From: Parabacteroides distasonis ATCC 8503
GTDB lineage: Bacteria > Bacteroidota > Bacteroidia > Bacteroidales > Tannerellaceae
Reading direction: 5' to 3'
Length of the DNA: 64,000 bases
Assembly: GCF_000012845.1 (NCBI RefSeq)
Contig: NC_009615.1
Span: 3,343,501 to 3,407,500, forward strand
Shown in pieces: positions 18,366 through 27,200 of this stretch. The notes beneath the pieces are model-generated. The model did not search any database, was not told where the DNA came from, and was given only the letters and a program-made list of their open reading frames with translations. Position 1 is the first letter of the stretch; every line of letters begins with the position of its first letter. The position numbers and the translations under genes were made by a program.

Positions 18366-19389
18366 TTAAAGAGGTTAATACCTTGTTTATGATTAGATCC
18401 GGATTGAGCTGTCTCATACACGCCCAATCCTTCCGCAGGCAGGGCTTTTGGCCAAATACGGAACAAGGACGGCAAGGTAAGTCCAACTGGATACAATCTT
18501 CCGGATCCTGATGATATCCGTAAAATCCGGCATAGGGATGGGTAGCGCCCCAAACGGAAAGCACCCGTGTACCGACCAAGGAAGCGAAATGCATATTGGC
18601 GGAATCCATGCAAATCAACAGATCCAACCGGCTGATCAAGGCCAGTTCCTGATCCAAGGAATACTTGCCCGCCACGCTTTTTACCCGGGGATACTCAAAA
18701 GCCCATTGATCCAAGAGCGCCTCCTCGTAGCCACGACCACCGAACAGGAAGATGGTAAAATCCTCTCGATCGGAAAGCTCGGCCATGACCAGCTCCATCT
18801 CCCCGGTCGGATAAATCTTTCCCCGGTGCTTGGCGAAGGGGGCGATACCGATCCATTTGCCCGTCTTCGTTCCCGCAAGGGGTTCCAAGGCGGATAAATC
18901 AGGGGTCGAGGTCTCATAAAGCGAGGTGAACGATTCCGTATAATGAAGTCCGGCGTTACGGAACACATCCGCATAACGTTCGATCACCGGGCGAAGTTGT
19001 TTAAATCGTTTATGCTTCGCGTCGGTCAACCGGGCACGATCTTTCCGGGCCTTATCCACGACAAACACTCGTCTGCCGTTCAAGCGGAACAGCGTACGGA
19101 TAATCATGGTTCGCAACACATCGTGCAAATCCAGCACCATATCGAAATCGTATTTCACCAAGGCAGAGGCAAAACGAAGCAATCCCGCCAACGTTTTCTC
19201 CGTGCTCTTCGTATTGATACCGATCACGTTCACGTTCTTCGGGCGGTTGATAAAAACCGGGATCAAGAACGCTTGCGTCAACACGGTAAACGAGTCCGTA
19301 GGATTCGCCTTGGCTGCGGAATAGATAACGGGAACGGTCATCGCCACATCCCCGATAGCCGAAAGTCGTATTACTAATATATTTGCCAT
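18334..19389 (-). CDS. Glycosyltransferase family 9 (heptosyltransferase-like)
   Basis: This 351-residue protein starts ANILVIRLSAIGDVAMTVPV, the hallmark of ADP-heptose:LPS heptosyltransferases (WaaC/WaaF/RfaF). The C-terminal donor domain has GIAPFAKHRGKIYP, LFGGRGYEE and ICMDSANMHFASLVGTRVLSVWG. It probably adds a sugar to the LPS inner core in the cytoplasm. Its start overlaps the DUF4254 stop by one base, and its end overlaps the kinase-like gene, i.e. tight coupling in one operon. Confidence 0.93.
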   Translation of the reverse strand: MANILVIRLSAIGDVAMTVPVIYSAAKANPTDSFTVLTQAFLIPVFINRPKNVNVIGINTKSTEKTLAGLLRFASALVKYDFDMVLDLHDVLRTMIIRTLFRLNGRRVFVVDKARKDRARLTDAKHKRFKQLRPVIERYADVFRNAGLHYTESFTSLYETSTPDLSALEPLAGTKTGKWIGIAPFAKHRGKIYPTGEMELVMAELSDREDFTIFLFGGRGYEEALLDQWAFEYPRVKSVAGKYSLDQELALISRLDLLICMDSANMHFASLVGTRVLSVWGATHPYAGFYGYHQDPEDCIQLDLPCRPCSVFGQKPCLRKDWACMRQLNPDLIINKVLTSLNEMVSDEGGH

Positions 19390-19994
19390 TATTTCTTACC
19401 GTACAACACAGGATTCAAGGCCGGGTCGTTGTACATCTTCATTTGCTTGTAGACCTTCATGTATTTCTTACCGTCACGGATATCGGATAGCAATTGATCC
19501 AAAGCCATCGACAAATCCTTCTTCTGCTCCATCAGCACCGCCAGTTTCTGCTCACAACGAGCCTTATGCTCGGCAGTAGCGTCCGGACGGCTCGCCTCCT
19601 CACGCATATGATAGATCTTAAGCGTAAGGATCGACAGACGATCGATCGCCCAAGCCGGGCTTTCCGTATTGATCGTAGCGTCCGGCAAGACTTTCACGTT
19701 CTTGTATTTATCCAGAAAGAAACTATCGATCAACTCTACCAAATCCGTACGATCTTGATTCGACTTGTCGATGCGGCGTTTGATAGCCAGCGCTTCCACC
19801 GGGTCGATCTCCGGATTCCGGATAATGTCCTCCAAATGCCATTGTACGGCATCGATCCAGTTCTTAAGATAAAGATAAAACTCGATGCTCTTTACCGCAT
19901 AGGGATTATGCACTGTAGCATCTACATTGTCAGTTACATGATAAGCCTCCGTAGCTTGCTCAAAAATGCGGAAACATTGTTCGCTGAAGTTCAT
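19389..19994 (-). CDS. DUF4254 family protein
   Basis: This 201-residue, mostly helical, charged protein lacks a signal peptide and membrane segments, so it is cytoplasmic. It matches my memory of the DUF4254 family, which in Bacteroidetes is regularly next to GT9 genes; its biochemical role is unknown. It is the first gene of the operon with GT9, the LPS kinase-like gene and the barrel protein, with a good -7 box 38 bp upstream. Confidence 0.75.
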   Translation of the reverse strand: MNFSEQCFRIFEQATEAYHVTDNVDATVHNPYAVKSIEFYLYLKNWIDAVQWHLEDIIRNPEIDPVEALAIKRRIDKSNQDRTDLVELIDSFFLDKYKNVKVLPDATINTESPAWAIDRLSILTLKIYHMREEASRPDATAEHKARCEQKLAVLMEQKKDLSMALDQLLSDIRDGKKYMKVYKQMKMYNDPALNPVLYGKK

Positions 19995-20031
19995 ATATGA
20001 TTCATTTTCTTTCTGTGAATACTTTGTGGGA

Positions 20032-20039
20032 CAAAGATA
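20032..20039 (-). promoter_or_regulatory. -7 box TATCTTTG for the DUF4254-GT9-kinase-OMP operon
   Basis: This is an exact TAnnTTTG match on the minus strand, 38 bp before the ATG at 19994. Confidence 0.5.
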
Positions 20040-20078
20040 ATGCTTACGGATCAGAAACCCAATTCTACCGGATAAATT

Positions 20079-20762
20079 CTATCCTCTTAGCATATATCCT
20101 TTCTTCGGCAAGGATACGATGCCGGTAGACGGATCGTTATGAAGCGCTTTACGGAGATAGGTGACCTGCACATTCAAGGCCAGGGAGTTGGCGTATGAGC
20201 TAGTTCCCCAGACGGTTTCCAACAGAAGGTCACGATCCACCGCCAGATTCAGGTTTGTCGCCAGGATTCGCAGAAGATCCGCTTGGCGGGAAGTGATCAA
20301 TACCTTGTTATTACCCGTACGGATCTCGTTCGTGGTGTAGTTGAAGGTCGTGTTTCCGAAATGGAAACTCTCCTCCTGCACGCTTTCATGGACACCGATC
20401 TCAAAACGGTCCTTGATACGGGCGATCAGCTCTTCCGGATAGAAGGGTTTCGCCAAGTAATCGTTTCCGCGCAAGCTAAAACCTTTCAAACGGTCGTTCT
20501 TATCGGAACGGTCGGAAAGGAAAAAGATCAAGACATGACGGTCTTGCTCACGGATCTTTTCCGCTACCTCGAAACCGTTTAGGCCGGGCATGTTGATATC
20601 CAGCAAGACCAGATCCGGTTTCACGACCGGGAATTGCTTCAAAGCCATGGTACCATTGCCGGTATAAGTCACCTCATACCCCTCCCGTTCCAAGAATCGC
20701 TTCAAGACGAGGGAATACTTAAAGTCATCGTCAGCGAAAAGTATTTTCAATGTCGATTTCAT
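20079..20762 (-). CDS. OmpR/RprY-type response regulator
   Basis: This 227-residue protein has a receiver domain with the acidic pocket FADDD, the phospho-acceptor in LVLLDINMPGLNG (Asp about residue 55) and the Lys in YLAKPF. A winged-helix DNA-binding domain (about 130-227) follows, with TSRQADLLRIL and VTYLRKALHNDP...LPKKGYML. It regulates transcription on phosphorylation by a partner kinase. The partner is the gene fragment just upstream, which overlaps it by 4 bp. That kinase has lost its 5' half and promoter, so this regulator may be orphaned or silent. Confidence 0.93.
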   Translation of the reverse strand: MKSTLKILFADDDFKYSLVLKRFLEREGYEVTYTGNGTMALKQFPVVKPDLVLLDINMPGLNGFEVAEKIREQDRHVLIFFLSDRSDKNDRLKGFSLRGNDYLAKPFYPEELIARIKDRFEIGVHESVQEESFHFGNTTFNYTTNEIRTGNNKVLITSRQADLLRILATNLNLAVDRDLLLETVWGTSSYANSLALNVQVTYLRKALHNDPSTGIVSLPKKGYMLRG

Positions 20763-21247
20763 AAAGCTGCAGTAGGTAGATTTATAGTAATTCGAGTGCC
20801 TTCACCTAATTCACTTCGCAGGGATACTGAACCATGATGCGCCTCTACTATTTGGCGAACGTAGCTCAATCCCAACCCAATACCCGGAATTTGCTTATCC
20901 GGCAGATGAGACGAACGGTAAAACTTCTCGAATACCTTTCGCCGCTCATCCGGAGCGATACCGAAGCCATTATCCGAAACGGTCAATCCCACCCCTTGCT
21001 GATTCCAAAGCACTACGATATCGATATTCACTTCCTCTCCCGAATATTTGATAGCGTTCTCTATCAAGTTAGACAAGACATTCGCCACATGTACCGGATC
21101 GGCTGTCAGATCCGGCATATCCGGGGGAAAGGCCGTCGAGAAAGAGACTTTTTTCCCGGCAGGGATATTGGTTAGGCGCACCACCTTCTCCACCAACTCA
21201 CGGAGATTAAAAGCGGAAGGTCTCAAGAGCGTCTCCGTCTCGCTCTT
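20759..21247 (-). pseudogene. Sensor histidine kinase, truncated to the ATP-binding domain
   Basis: Only the kinase C-terminus remains: a short link (ETLLRPSAFNLRELVEKVV), then the HATPase domain with N box NLIENAIKYSG, G1 SDNGFGI, F box FEKFYRSS and G2 GIGLGLSYV. The sensor part, membrane spans and the HisKA domain with the phospho-accepting His are missing. Kinase-like sequence stops near 21231-21250, where sequence of an outer-membrane protein on the other strand begins. Any ATG further right starts inside that other gene and codes for unrelated residues. I therefore call it a pseudogene produced by a deletion or inversion. Confidence 0.82.
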
Positions 21248-23516
21248 AGGGTACCAAACCCAGCAACAAGCCGTACATGCCGGACAAACGCTTCGTTTTG
21301 AGATGGAGCCGCAGGTATTCAGCCTAAAGGAGGTGGAAATCCATCCGGGACGTGTCTGGGGGCGGCAAGATACGATCAATTATGATGTCACCCGCTTTCT
21401 CTCCCCAAAGGATCAAGCCATTAAGGACGTATTACGGAAACTTCCGGGTATCGATATCGATGATCTGGGGAAGATCTCTTACAACGGGAAAGAGATCCGT
21501 AATTTCTATGTGGAGGGACTGGATCTCACCAACGGGAAATACAAACAAATCAGCGAGAACCTGCGAGCCGACGCCGTACAGAACATACAAGTGATGGAGA
21601 ACCACCAACCGATCCGTGTGTTACAGAGAAAGATCAAGACCGAAGACGTAGCGTTGAACCTCAAGCTGAGACCGGAATTCCGGGATCGCTGGCTGATCAA
21701 TGCCGAAGGCGGTCTCGGCGCATCCCCGTTCTTATGGAAAGGAGCCGCTGACGCCTTGCAGATCAGCCGCAGCAGCCAATCCGCTTATCTATATAAAGGG
21801 AATAATACCGGGCAGGATGTATCGGGCGAGCAAAATACGCTTACCGAATCACCCGAATCCCGTTTATCCGAGCCCAAGGTTCCCCAATTTCTGCTACAGC
21901 CCTCATTTTCCGCCCCGCTAAAGAAAGAGCGCTGGCTGTTCAACCATATACACAGCCTATCCGCAAATCGCCTATATAAACTGAACGAGAACACCCAACT
22001 CCGTATAAACGCCGGTTATATCCACGACCTGCGAACACAGGAAAGGGGGAGTGAGACGACTTATTACCAATCCGAGGACACGATTCATCTAACGGAACAA
22101 AGCGATAGCCGCATTCGCTCGGATCAAGCCAACCTCAATATCGGAGTGGAAAACAACTCGCAGGAAAGGTATCTCAAGAACCAGTTCTCAGCCACCGGAG
22201 ATTGGCAATCCAGCCTTTCCCATATAACCGGAAACACAATTTCCACCGGCCGTACAACATTGGACCAACGCATCAAAACCCCGAACCTCGACTTACGTAA
22301 TAATTTACGGACCCTGTGGAGCTTGGACAAATACACGTTGGAAGCCCAGTCTTCGCTCCGTTACCACAGCAACGCGGCCGATCTTCGCTTGGATAACCAC
22401 CCTTATCCAATGAGCTTACGCGACTTTTATACCGATAATTCCTTCTCATTCCTGAAAAAGAGCGGTTCCCTCACCCAGCGATATACGGTGGGCATAAACG
22501 GGGAGATCAGCAATATCGAGAAAAGCCTGCAAACTTATCTCTCACCCGATTACCAATGGAATACCTATAAATGGACCCTATCCCTCAGCGCCCCTCTCAG
22601 ATGGACCGGATATACAGGGGTCGGTTTCTCCCGCATCTCAGTTAATCCGTCCCTGTCCATTATCTACAAACTGAATTACGCATGGCGTTTCACGGTACAC
22701 GCCTCCTATAAGGAAAGATACGGAGAGATGACCGACTTATACGACCGGCCTTATCAAACGGATTACCGGAATAGCGTCTGGAATTGCGGAATCCTCCCGG
22801 TTTACAGACAACAGCTTTATTCCGTTTATGGGGAGTACAAGAATACGGCACGGGAATTCTTCGCCACGGTAAACCTGACACACAACCGGGAGTGGTACAA
22901 CCGTATATACGAGCAACGTATAGAGAACGGACAGGTACAACGAGTCTCCTTACCACTGTCCAACCACGGTTCCGGCTATACCGTCAAAAGCACGCTATCC
23001 AAAGGCTTTTACGATCTAGGGCTAAAGACCTCGCTCATGGCGCTCCTCAATATCAGCAAGGCCGAGCAAATCAGCGGGGGACAAAGGCTTCCTTATCAAT
23101 ATCGCCTCATGCGCCTAGAGCCCAAAGTGATCTGGACTCCCAACCGCCATTGGGAAACCAGTTACCAAACCGATATCCGGTACGGAGGAAGTAAAATAGG
23201 AGAACGTACCCGTTTGGCGCCCTTATGGAACGTCATCCAACAAGTACAACTCTCCTACATTTTCTCACCCATAGAGGCAAGTCTTTCCGTAGATCATTAC
23301 CACAATGACGTGAATGAAGACCAATCCGTCAACGCCGTTTTCGCGGACTTCTCGGTCTCATGGAAATCCGGGCGTTGGCAAATCACCGCCACGGCGACAA
23401 ACCTGTTCGACAAACGTACCTACGCATACACACGATACGCATCGTTGGAAAGCTATACCTCATGGGTACGTATCCGTCCCCGGGAGTTTCTGGTAGCGAT
23501 CCGCTACCGTTTATAA
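21232..23516 (+). pseudogene. TonB-dependent receptor-like outer-membrane protein, 5' end missing
   Basis: About 760 residues are left. They start inside the carboxypeptidase-regulatory-like domain (VSVSLLGYQTQQQAV, then FSLKEVEI), followed by a plug-like region (KDVLRKLPGIDIDDLGKISY...NFYVEGLDLT) and a long barrel ending YTSWVRIRPREFLVAIRYRL. The signal peptide and about 60-80 N-terminal residues are absent. The reading frame continues leftward only through antisense sequence of the kinase fragment. Without signal peptide or promoter it cannot reach the outer membrane. The rest of the frame is intact, so the loss looks recent. Confidence 0.8.
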
Positions 23517-23556
23517 TTATTAGGCCGTTTAGGGGAAACAATTGTGAAAAATCAAC

Positions 23557-23564
23557 TAATTTCG
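23557..23564 (+). promoter_or_regulatory. -7 box-like TAATTTCG before the MFS gene
   Basis: This matches TAnnTTTG with one change (TTCG) and lies 23 bp before the ATG at 23588, in the 71-bp gap after the TonB-like pseudogene. Confidence 0.35.
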
Positions 23565-23587
23565 CACTCTGATAAATAAGCGGCTTT

Positions 23588-24787
23588 ATGAATAACGATA
23601 AAATAATCACACCCAGCTTTTGCTATATACTAGCGGCAAATTTCCTGCTTTTTTTCGCTTTCTATCTAATCCTGCCGATCTTGCCTTTTTATCTGAAGGA
23701 AGAATTCATGATCGGGAAGTCTATGATCGGGTTTATCTTGTCGTGCTATACGCTAGCGGCGCTCTGTATCCGTCCGTTCGCCGGATATTTACTGGATACT
23801 TTCGCCCGCCGTCCCTTATATCTGGTGGCTTATTTCATTTTCACCGCCATATTTGGCGGATACATGGTAGCCACGGCGCTTACCCTCTTTATCGCCTTAC
23901 GCGTCGTACACGGTTTCGCCTTCGGCATGGTGACGGTGGCCGGAAATACGATACTGATCGACATCTTGCCCTCCTCCCGCCGTGGGGAAGGTATTGGCTA
24001 TTACGGCCTAGCCAATAACATCGCCATGAGTTTCGGGCCGATGATCGGTCTGTTCATGCAAGGGAACTTCACATACGACGTGATCTTTTCCTGCTCGTTG
24101 CTATCCGGAAGCCTTGGTTTTATCATGGCCTATATGGTCAAGACTCCTTATAAGCAACCAGTCAAACGAGAACCGATCTCCCTAGACCGCTTTTTCTTGG
24201 TGAAGGGAACTTGGGCGGGTATCTCCCTATTATTGCTCTCCATTCCTTATGGTATGACTACCACTTATGTAGCGATGTACGCCGCTGAGATCGGGATCAG
24301 CGTAAACTCCGGACTTTATTTCACCTTTATGGCCGTGGGACTCGCTGTCTCCCGCCTGTTCTCCGGACGGCAAGTGGATAAAGGACGGATCACGCTTGTT
24401 ATCTCCCTCGGGATGTATTTGGCGGCGGTCACATTCTTTCTTCTTGCGGCGCTCAAGGAGTTGATGCATTGGAATCCGGTATTTTCCTCTTATCTCTACA
24501 TAGGTATAGCCCTCTCGCAAGGCGTGGCGTTCGGAACCATGTTCCCTGCTTTCAACACGCTTTTCGTGAATCTGGCACCCAATAACCAGCGGGGTACGGC
24601 CACGTCTACATATCTAACTAGTTGGGATGTAGGTATCGGTATCGGGTTGATGGCCGGGGGCAGCATCGCACAAGAGCTGGGTGGCTTCAACTACGCCTAC
24701 CTGTCCGGCGCTTGCCTTACGGTATTGTCTACGTTTTTCTTCTTGTTCAAGGCAGGGCCTCATTTCAATCGGTACAAGCTGAGATAA
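23588..24787 (+). CDS. Major facilitator superfamily transporter
   Basis: This 399-residue inner-membrane protein has about 12 hydrophobic spans. The loop after span 2 reads GYLLDTFARRPLYL, the usual MFS signature GxLxDrxGRRpl in degenerate form, and RVVHGFAFGMVTVAG holds the Arg of span 4. The family imports or exports small solutes, often drugs or sugars; the substrate here is unknown. The gene stands alone between the TonB-like pseudogene and pdxB. Confidence 0.88.
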   Translation: MNNDKIITPSFCYILAANFLLFFAFYLILPILPFYLKEEFMIGKSMIGFILSCYTLAALCIRPFAGYLLDTFARRPLYLVAYFIFTAIFGGYMVATALTLFIALRVVHGFAFGMVTVAGNTILIDILPSSRRGEGIGYYGLANNIAMSFGPMIGLFMQGNFTYDVIFSCSLLSGSLGFIMAYMVKTPYKQPVKREPISLDRFFLVKGTWAGISLLLLSIPYGMTTTYVAMYAAEIGISVNSGLYFTFMAVGLAVSRLFSGRQVDKGRITLVISLGMYLAAVTFFLLAALKELMHWNPVFSSYLYIGIALSQGVAFGTMFPAFNTLFVNLAPNNQRGTATSTYLTSWDVGIGIGLMAGGSIAQELGGFNYAYLSGACLTVLSTFFFLFKAGPHFNRYKLR

Positions 24788-24901
24788 GTACTGCACGGCT
24801 CTTCCATTAATCTATCCGTTTTAGTTAAGCCGAGAAGCTTTAATTCCATACAATAAGCCTACTCATGAGCTGCGCACGTAAGAAGCTAAGAATCAGCGTC
24901 A

Positions 24902-24996
24902 AAAAAAAACACGAGAATCTTTCCGTCAAAACACGTACATGTTTTTTCAAAAAGTCGTACGTGTTTTGGATGAAACTCGTACGTGTTTTCCCGAAT
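24902..24996. repeat. 22-bp-periodic palindromic array A (upstream of pdxB)
   Basis: The 317-bp gap between the MFS gene and pdxB holds four units whose centres lie exactly 22 bp apart: 24913 (weak), 24935, 24957 and 24979. The last three have centre GTAC and arms AAA...TTT: AAACACGTACATGTTT, AAAGTCGTACGTGTTT and AAACTCGTACGTGTTT. The same design occurs at about 37.45 and 51.53 kb. The unit at 24928-24945 is identical over 18 bp to one in the 51.5-kb array. The rest of the gap holds nothing I recognise. Confidence 0.85.
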
Positions 24997-25104
24997 CTTT
25001 CGGCTGAGAACAAAAGCGCATATAGAAATCGACAAGAAGCCATCATCACTTGTATATCCCCTGTTTTTTACTTAATATCGCGTAACGATAATCAAGCTGA
25101 TAAG

Positions 25105-26214
25105 ATGAAAATAATAGCAGATAACACGGTTCCTTACCTAAAAGGGATCTTGGAGCCGATAGCAGACGTATCCTACCTTGACTCCAAAGAGTTTACACCC
25201 ACGAACATAAAAGACGCAGATGCCTTGATCGTACGTAGCATAGATAAATGTACACGCGAGCTATTGGAAGGTAGCCGGGTTCGCCTCATCACGACAGCCA
25301 CGATCGGATACGACCATATCGATATCCATTATTGCGAGAAGGCAGGGATCACGTGGAAGAACGCCCCGGGTTGCAACGCCGCTTCCGTGGGGCAATATGT
25401 ATTATCCTCTTTGGTAGCCGTCGCCCTCCGCAAAGGAGAGAGACTAGCAGGGAAGACTATCGGTATCGTTGGCGTAGGCCATGTAGGGAGTATCGTGGAG
25501 AGGCTATGCGAGGCCATGGGGATGCGTGTGCTTCGCAATGACCCGCCCCGTGCCGAGCAGGAAGGCGACGGTGGATTCGTATCCTTGGACACGATCGCGA
25601 AAGAGGCGGATATCATAACCTTGCATGTGCCGTTGACCAAAGAGGGACGTTTCGCCACCCGCCATCTCGCCGATCCTGCTTTTTTCGACAAATTGGAACG
25701 AAAACCATGGTTTATCAACAGTTGCCGGGGCGCCGTACATGATACGCAGGCCTTATTGCAGGCCAAACGAACCGGCAAGGTCAGCGAACTGATCATCGAT
25801 TGCTGGGAGAACGAACCGGATATCGACCGGAAATTACTGTCGGAAGCCACGATCGCCACTCCTCATATAGCCGGTTTCTCCGCCGACGGGAAGGCGAACG
25901 GGACACGAATGTGCCTAGAGAATATAGGATGCTTTTTCGGTATCCGTATCGAAAAGATCAAGGAAGTCATTCCGCCTGCCCCAACCAACCTATTCATCGA
26001 CTTGGGACAATTCAAGGAGCACCGTGTGGAAGAAGCCATCTTGAGAAGTTTCAACCCAGAAGTAATCGACCAAGCACTAAGAGCGAATCCTCATCATTTC
26101 GAGCGATTTAGGGCAGCGTATGATCATCCCCGTGAGTTCCATGCTTACCAAGCGATCAAAGCTGACCCGGAAGAATTCGCCGTACTCCAAAAACTAGGTT
26201 TTCAAGTAGGCTAA
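25105..26214 (+). CDS. pdxB: 4-phosphoerythronate dehydrogenase
   Basis: I choose the ATG at 25105 (MKIIADNTVPYLKGI), giving 369 residues, the family length. The longer frame from 24865 would translate the palindromic array. PdxB oxidises 4-phospho-D-erythronate with NAD in pyridoxal phosphate synthesis. Seen: the NAD-binding motif GIVGVGHVGSIVE (about residue 118), the catalytic region INSCRGAVHDT with Arg, and PHIAGFSADGKANG with His of the D-2-hydroxyacid dehydrogenase triad. The C-terminal dimerisation part has the LRANPHHFERFRAAYDHPREF segment typical of Bacteroidetes PdxB. It is monocistronic. Confidence 0.95.
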   Translation: MKIIADNTVPYLKGILEPIADVSYLDSKEFTPTNIKDADALIVRSIDKCTRELLEGSRVRLITTATIGYDHIDIHYCEKAGITWKNAPGCNAASVGQYVLSSLVAVALRKGERLAGKTIGIVGVGHVGSIVERLCEAMGMRVLRNDPPRAEQEGDGGFVSLDTIAKEADIITLHVPLTKEGRFATRHLADPAFFDKLERKPWFINSCRGAVHDTQALLQAKRTGKVSELIIDCWENEPDIDRKLLSEATIATPHIAGFSADGKANGTRMCLENIGCFFGIRIEKIKEVIPPAPTNLFIDLGQFKEHRVEEAILRSFNPEVIDQALRANPHHFERFRAAYDHPREFHAYQAIKADPEEFAVLQKLGFQVG

Positions 26215-26227
26215 TGACAAAAAAGCC

Positions 26228-26788
26228 TTACAGTAAACTTTCGATCACATGAGGATAATGCGCATACTCCAAGGCATGCACTTTCGCGGCTACCTCATCT
26301 GGCGTATCCGAAGGTAATACCGGGCAAGAAGCCTGGAAGATGATAGCGCCCTCATCATAATGCTCATTAATATAATGTATAGTAATACCCGACTCCCGCT
26401 CACCAGCCTTTACGACCGCCTCATGCACATGCATGCCATACATCCCCTTGCCGCCATATTTAGGGAGTAACGCAGGATGGATGTTCACGATCTTTCCGGG
26501 AAAAGCCTGAAGAATAACGTCTGAGATCTTATTCATAAAACCGGCCAACACGATAAGGCAGACATCATATTCCGCCAACTTTTTCAAGATCGGCACACCG
26601 GCAATAAATTCCTCCCGTGAAAACACGAAAGAAGGAACGCCCAACTTGTTTACCCGCCCATGCACGCCAACATTGCGGTTATTTGATAAAACAACCGCAA
26701 CATTAACGTTTTCACTGTTAGCAAAATATCGGGTGATGTTCTCGGCATTCGTACCAGATCCGGAAGCAAAAATCGCTATGTTTTTCAT
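26228..26788 (-). CDS. purN: Phosphoribosylglycinamide formyltransferase
   Basis: This 186-residue protein is full length for the folate-dependent GAR transformylase of purine synthesis. It has FASGSGTNAENI at the substrate phosphate site, the catalytic region NIHPALLPKYGGKGMYG (Asn and His), and HYINEHYDEGAIIFQ with the catalytic Asp. It converges on pdxB with a 13-bp gap and is divergent from acpP. Confidence 0.97.
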   Translation of the reverse strand: MKNIAIFASGSGTNAENITRYFANSENVNVAVVLSNNRNVGVHGRVNKLGVPSFVFSREEFIAGVPILKKLAEYDVCLIVLAGFMNKISDVILQAFPGKIVNIHPALLPKYGGKGMYGMHVHEAVVKAGERESGITIHYINEHYDEGAIIFQASCPVLPSDTPDEVAAKVHALEYAHYPHVIESLL

Positions 26789-26861
26789 ATTTTCAGATGT
26801 TTAAATGCACAAGAAAAGAAAAAATGTGCAGTTTTCCGCATTTTTAGCTTATTAAATTTGC

Positions 26862-26889
26862 TTTGTAACATAAAAAATTCTTTTCTTTG
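26862..26889 (+). promoter_or_regulatory. acpP-fabF-rnc promoter candidate (TTTG-N16-TTTCTTTG)
   Basis: TTTG (26862-26865) and TTTCTTTG (26882-26889) match the Bacteroidales boxes with a short spacer; another TTTG lies 5 bp further up (26857-26860; spacer 21). The leader would be about 50 nt and very A/T-rich, without a Shine-Dalgarno, as usual in this phylum. Confidence 0.45.
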
Positions 26890-26942
26890 CACTGCAAATT
26901 TAAAAAGTATATTCGTATTTATTAATCTAAATTGAAAAAGTT

Positions 26943-27179
26943 ATGTCTGAAGTTGCTGAAAGAGTAAAAGCTATCATCGTTGACAAGTTAAGTGTTGAAG
27001 AAACAGAAGTTACAAACGAAGCAAGCTTTACTAACGATTTAGGAGCAGACTCTCTTGACACTGTAGAATTGATTATGGAATTCGAAAAAGAATTCGGTAT
27101 CTCAATTCCTGACGATCAAGCAGAAAAGATTACAACTGTAGGTGACGCTATCGCTTACATCGAGGCTAATGCGAAGTAA
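26943..27179 (+). CDS. acpP: Acyl carrier protein
   Basis: This 78-residue acidic protein has the phosphopantetheine attachment site [17 protein letters not shown] (Ser about residue 37). It carries growing acyl chains in type II fatty acid synthesis. It is followed by fabF 21 bp downstream, the usual order acpP-fabF-rnc. Confidence 0.99.
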   Translation: MSEVAERVKAIIVDKLSVEETEVTNEASFTNDLGADSLDTVELIMEFEKEFGISIPDDQAEKITTVGDAIAYIEANAK

Positions 27180-27200
27180 TCAATCCTTTTAACTAAAGGT

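Noticed and set aside
21048..21231. N-terminal extension of the TonB-like protein
   Set aside because: These bases are the antisense of the kinase ATPase domain; the encoded residues are not a signal peptide.
24865..25104. 80-codon upstream extension of pdxB
   Set aside because: It would translate the palindromic array and encodes Lys/Phe-rich residues with no family match; MKIIADNTV at 25105 fits PdxB exactly.
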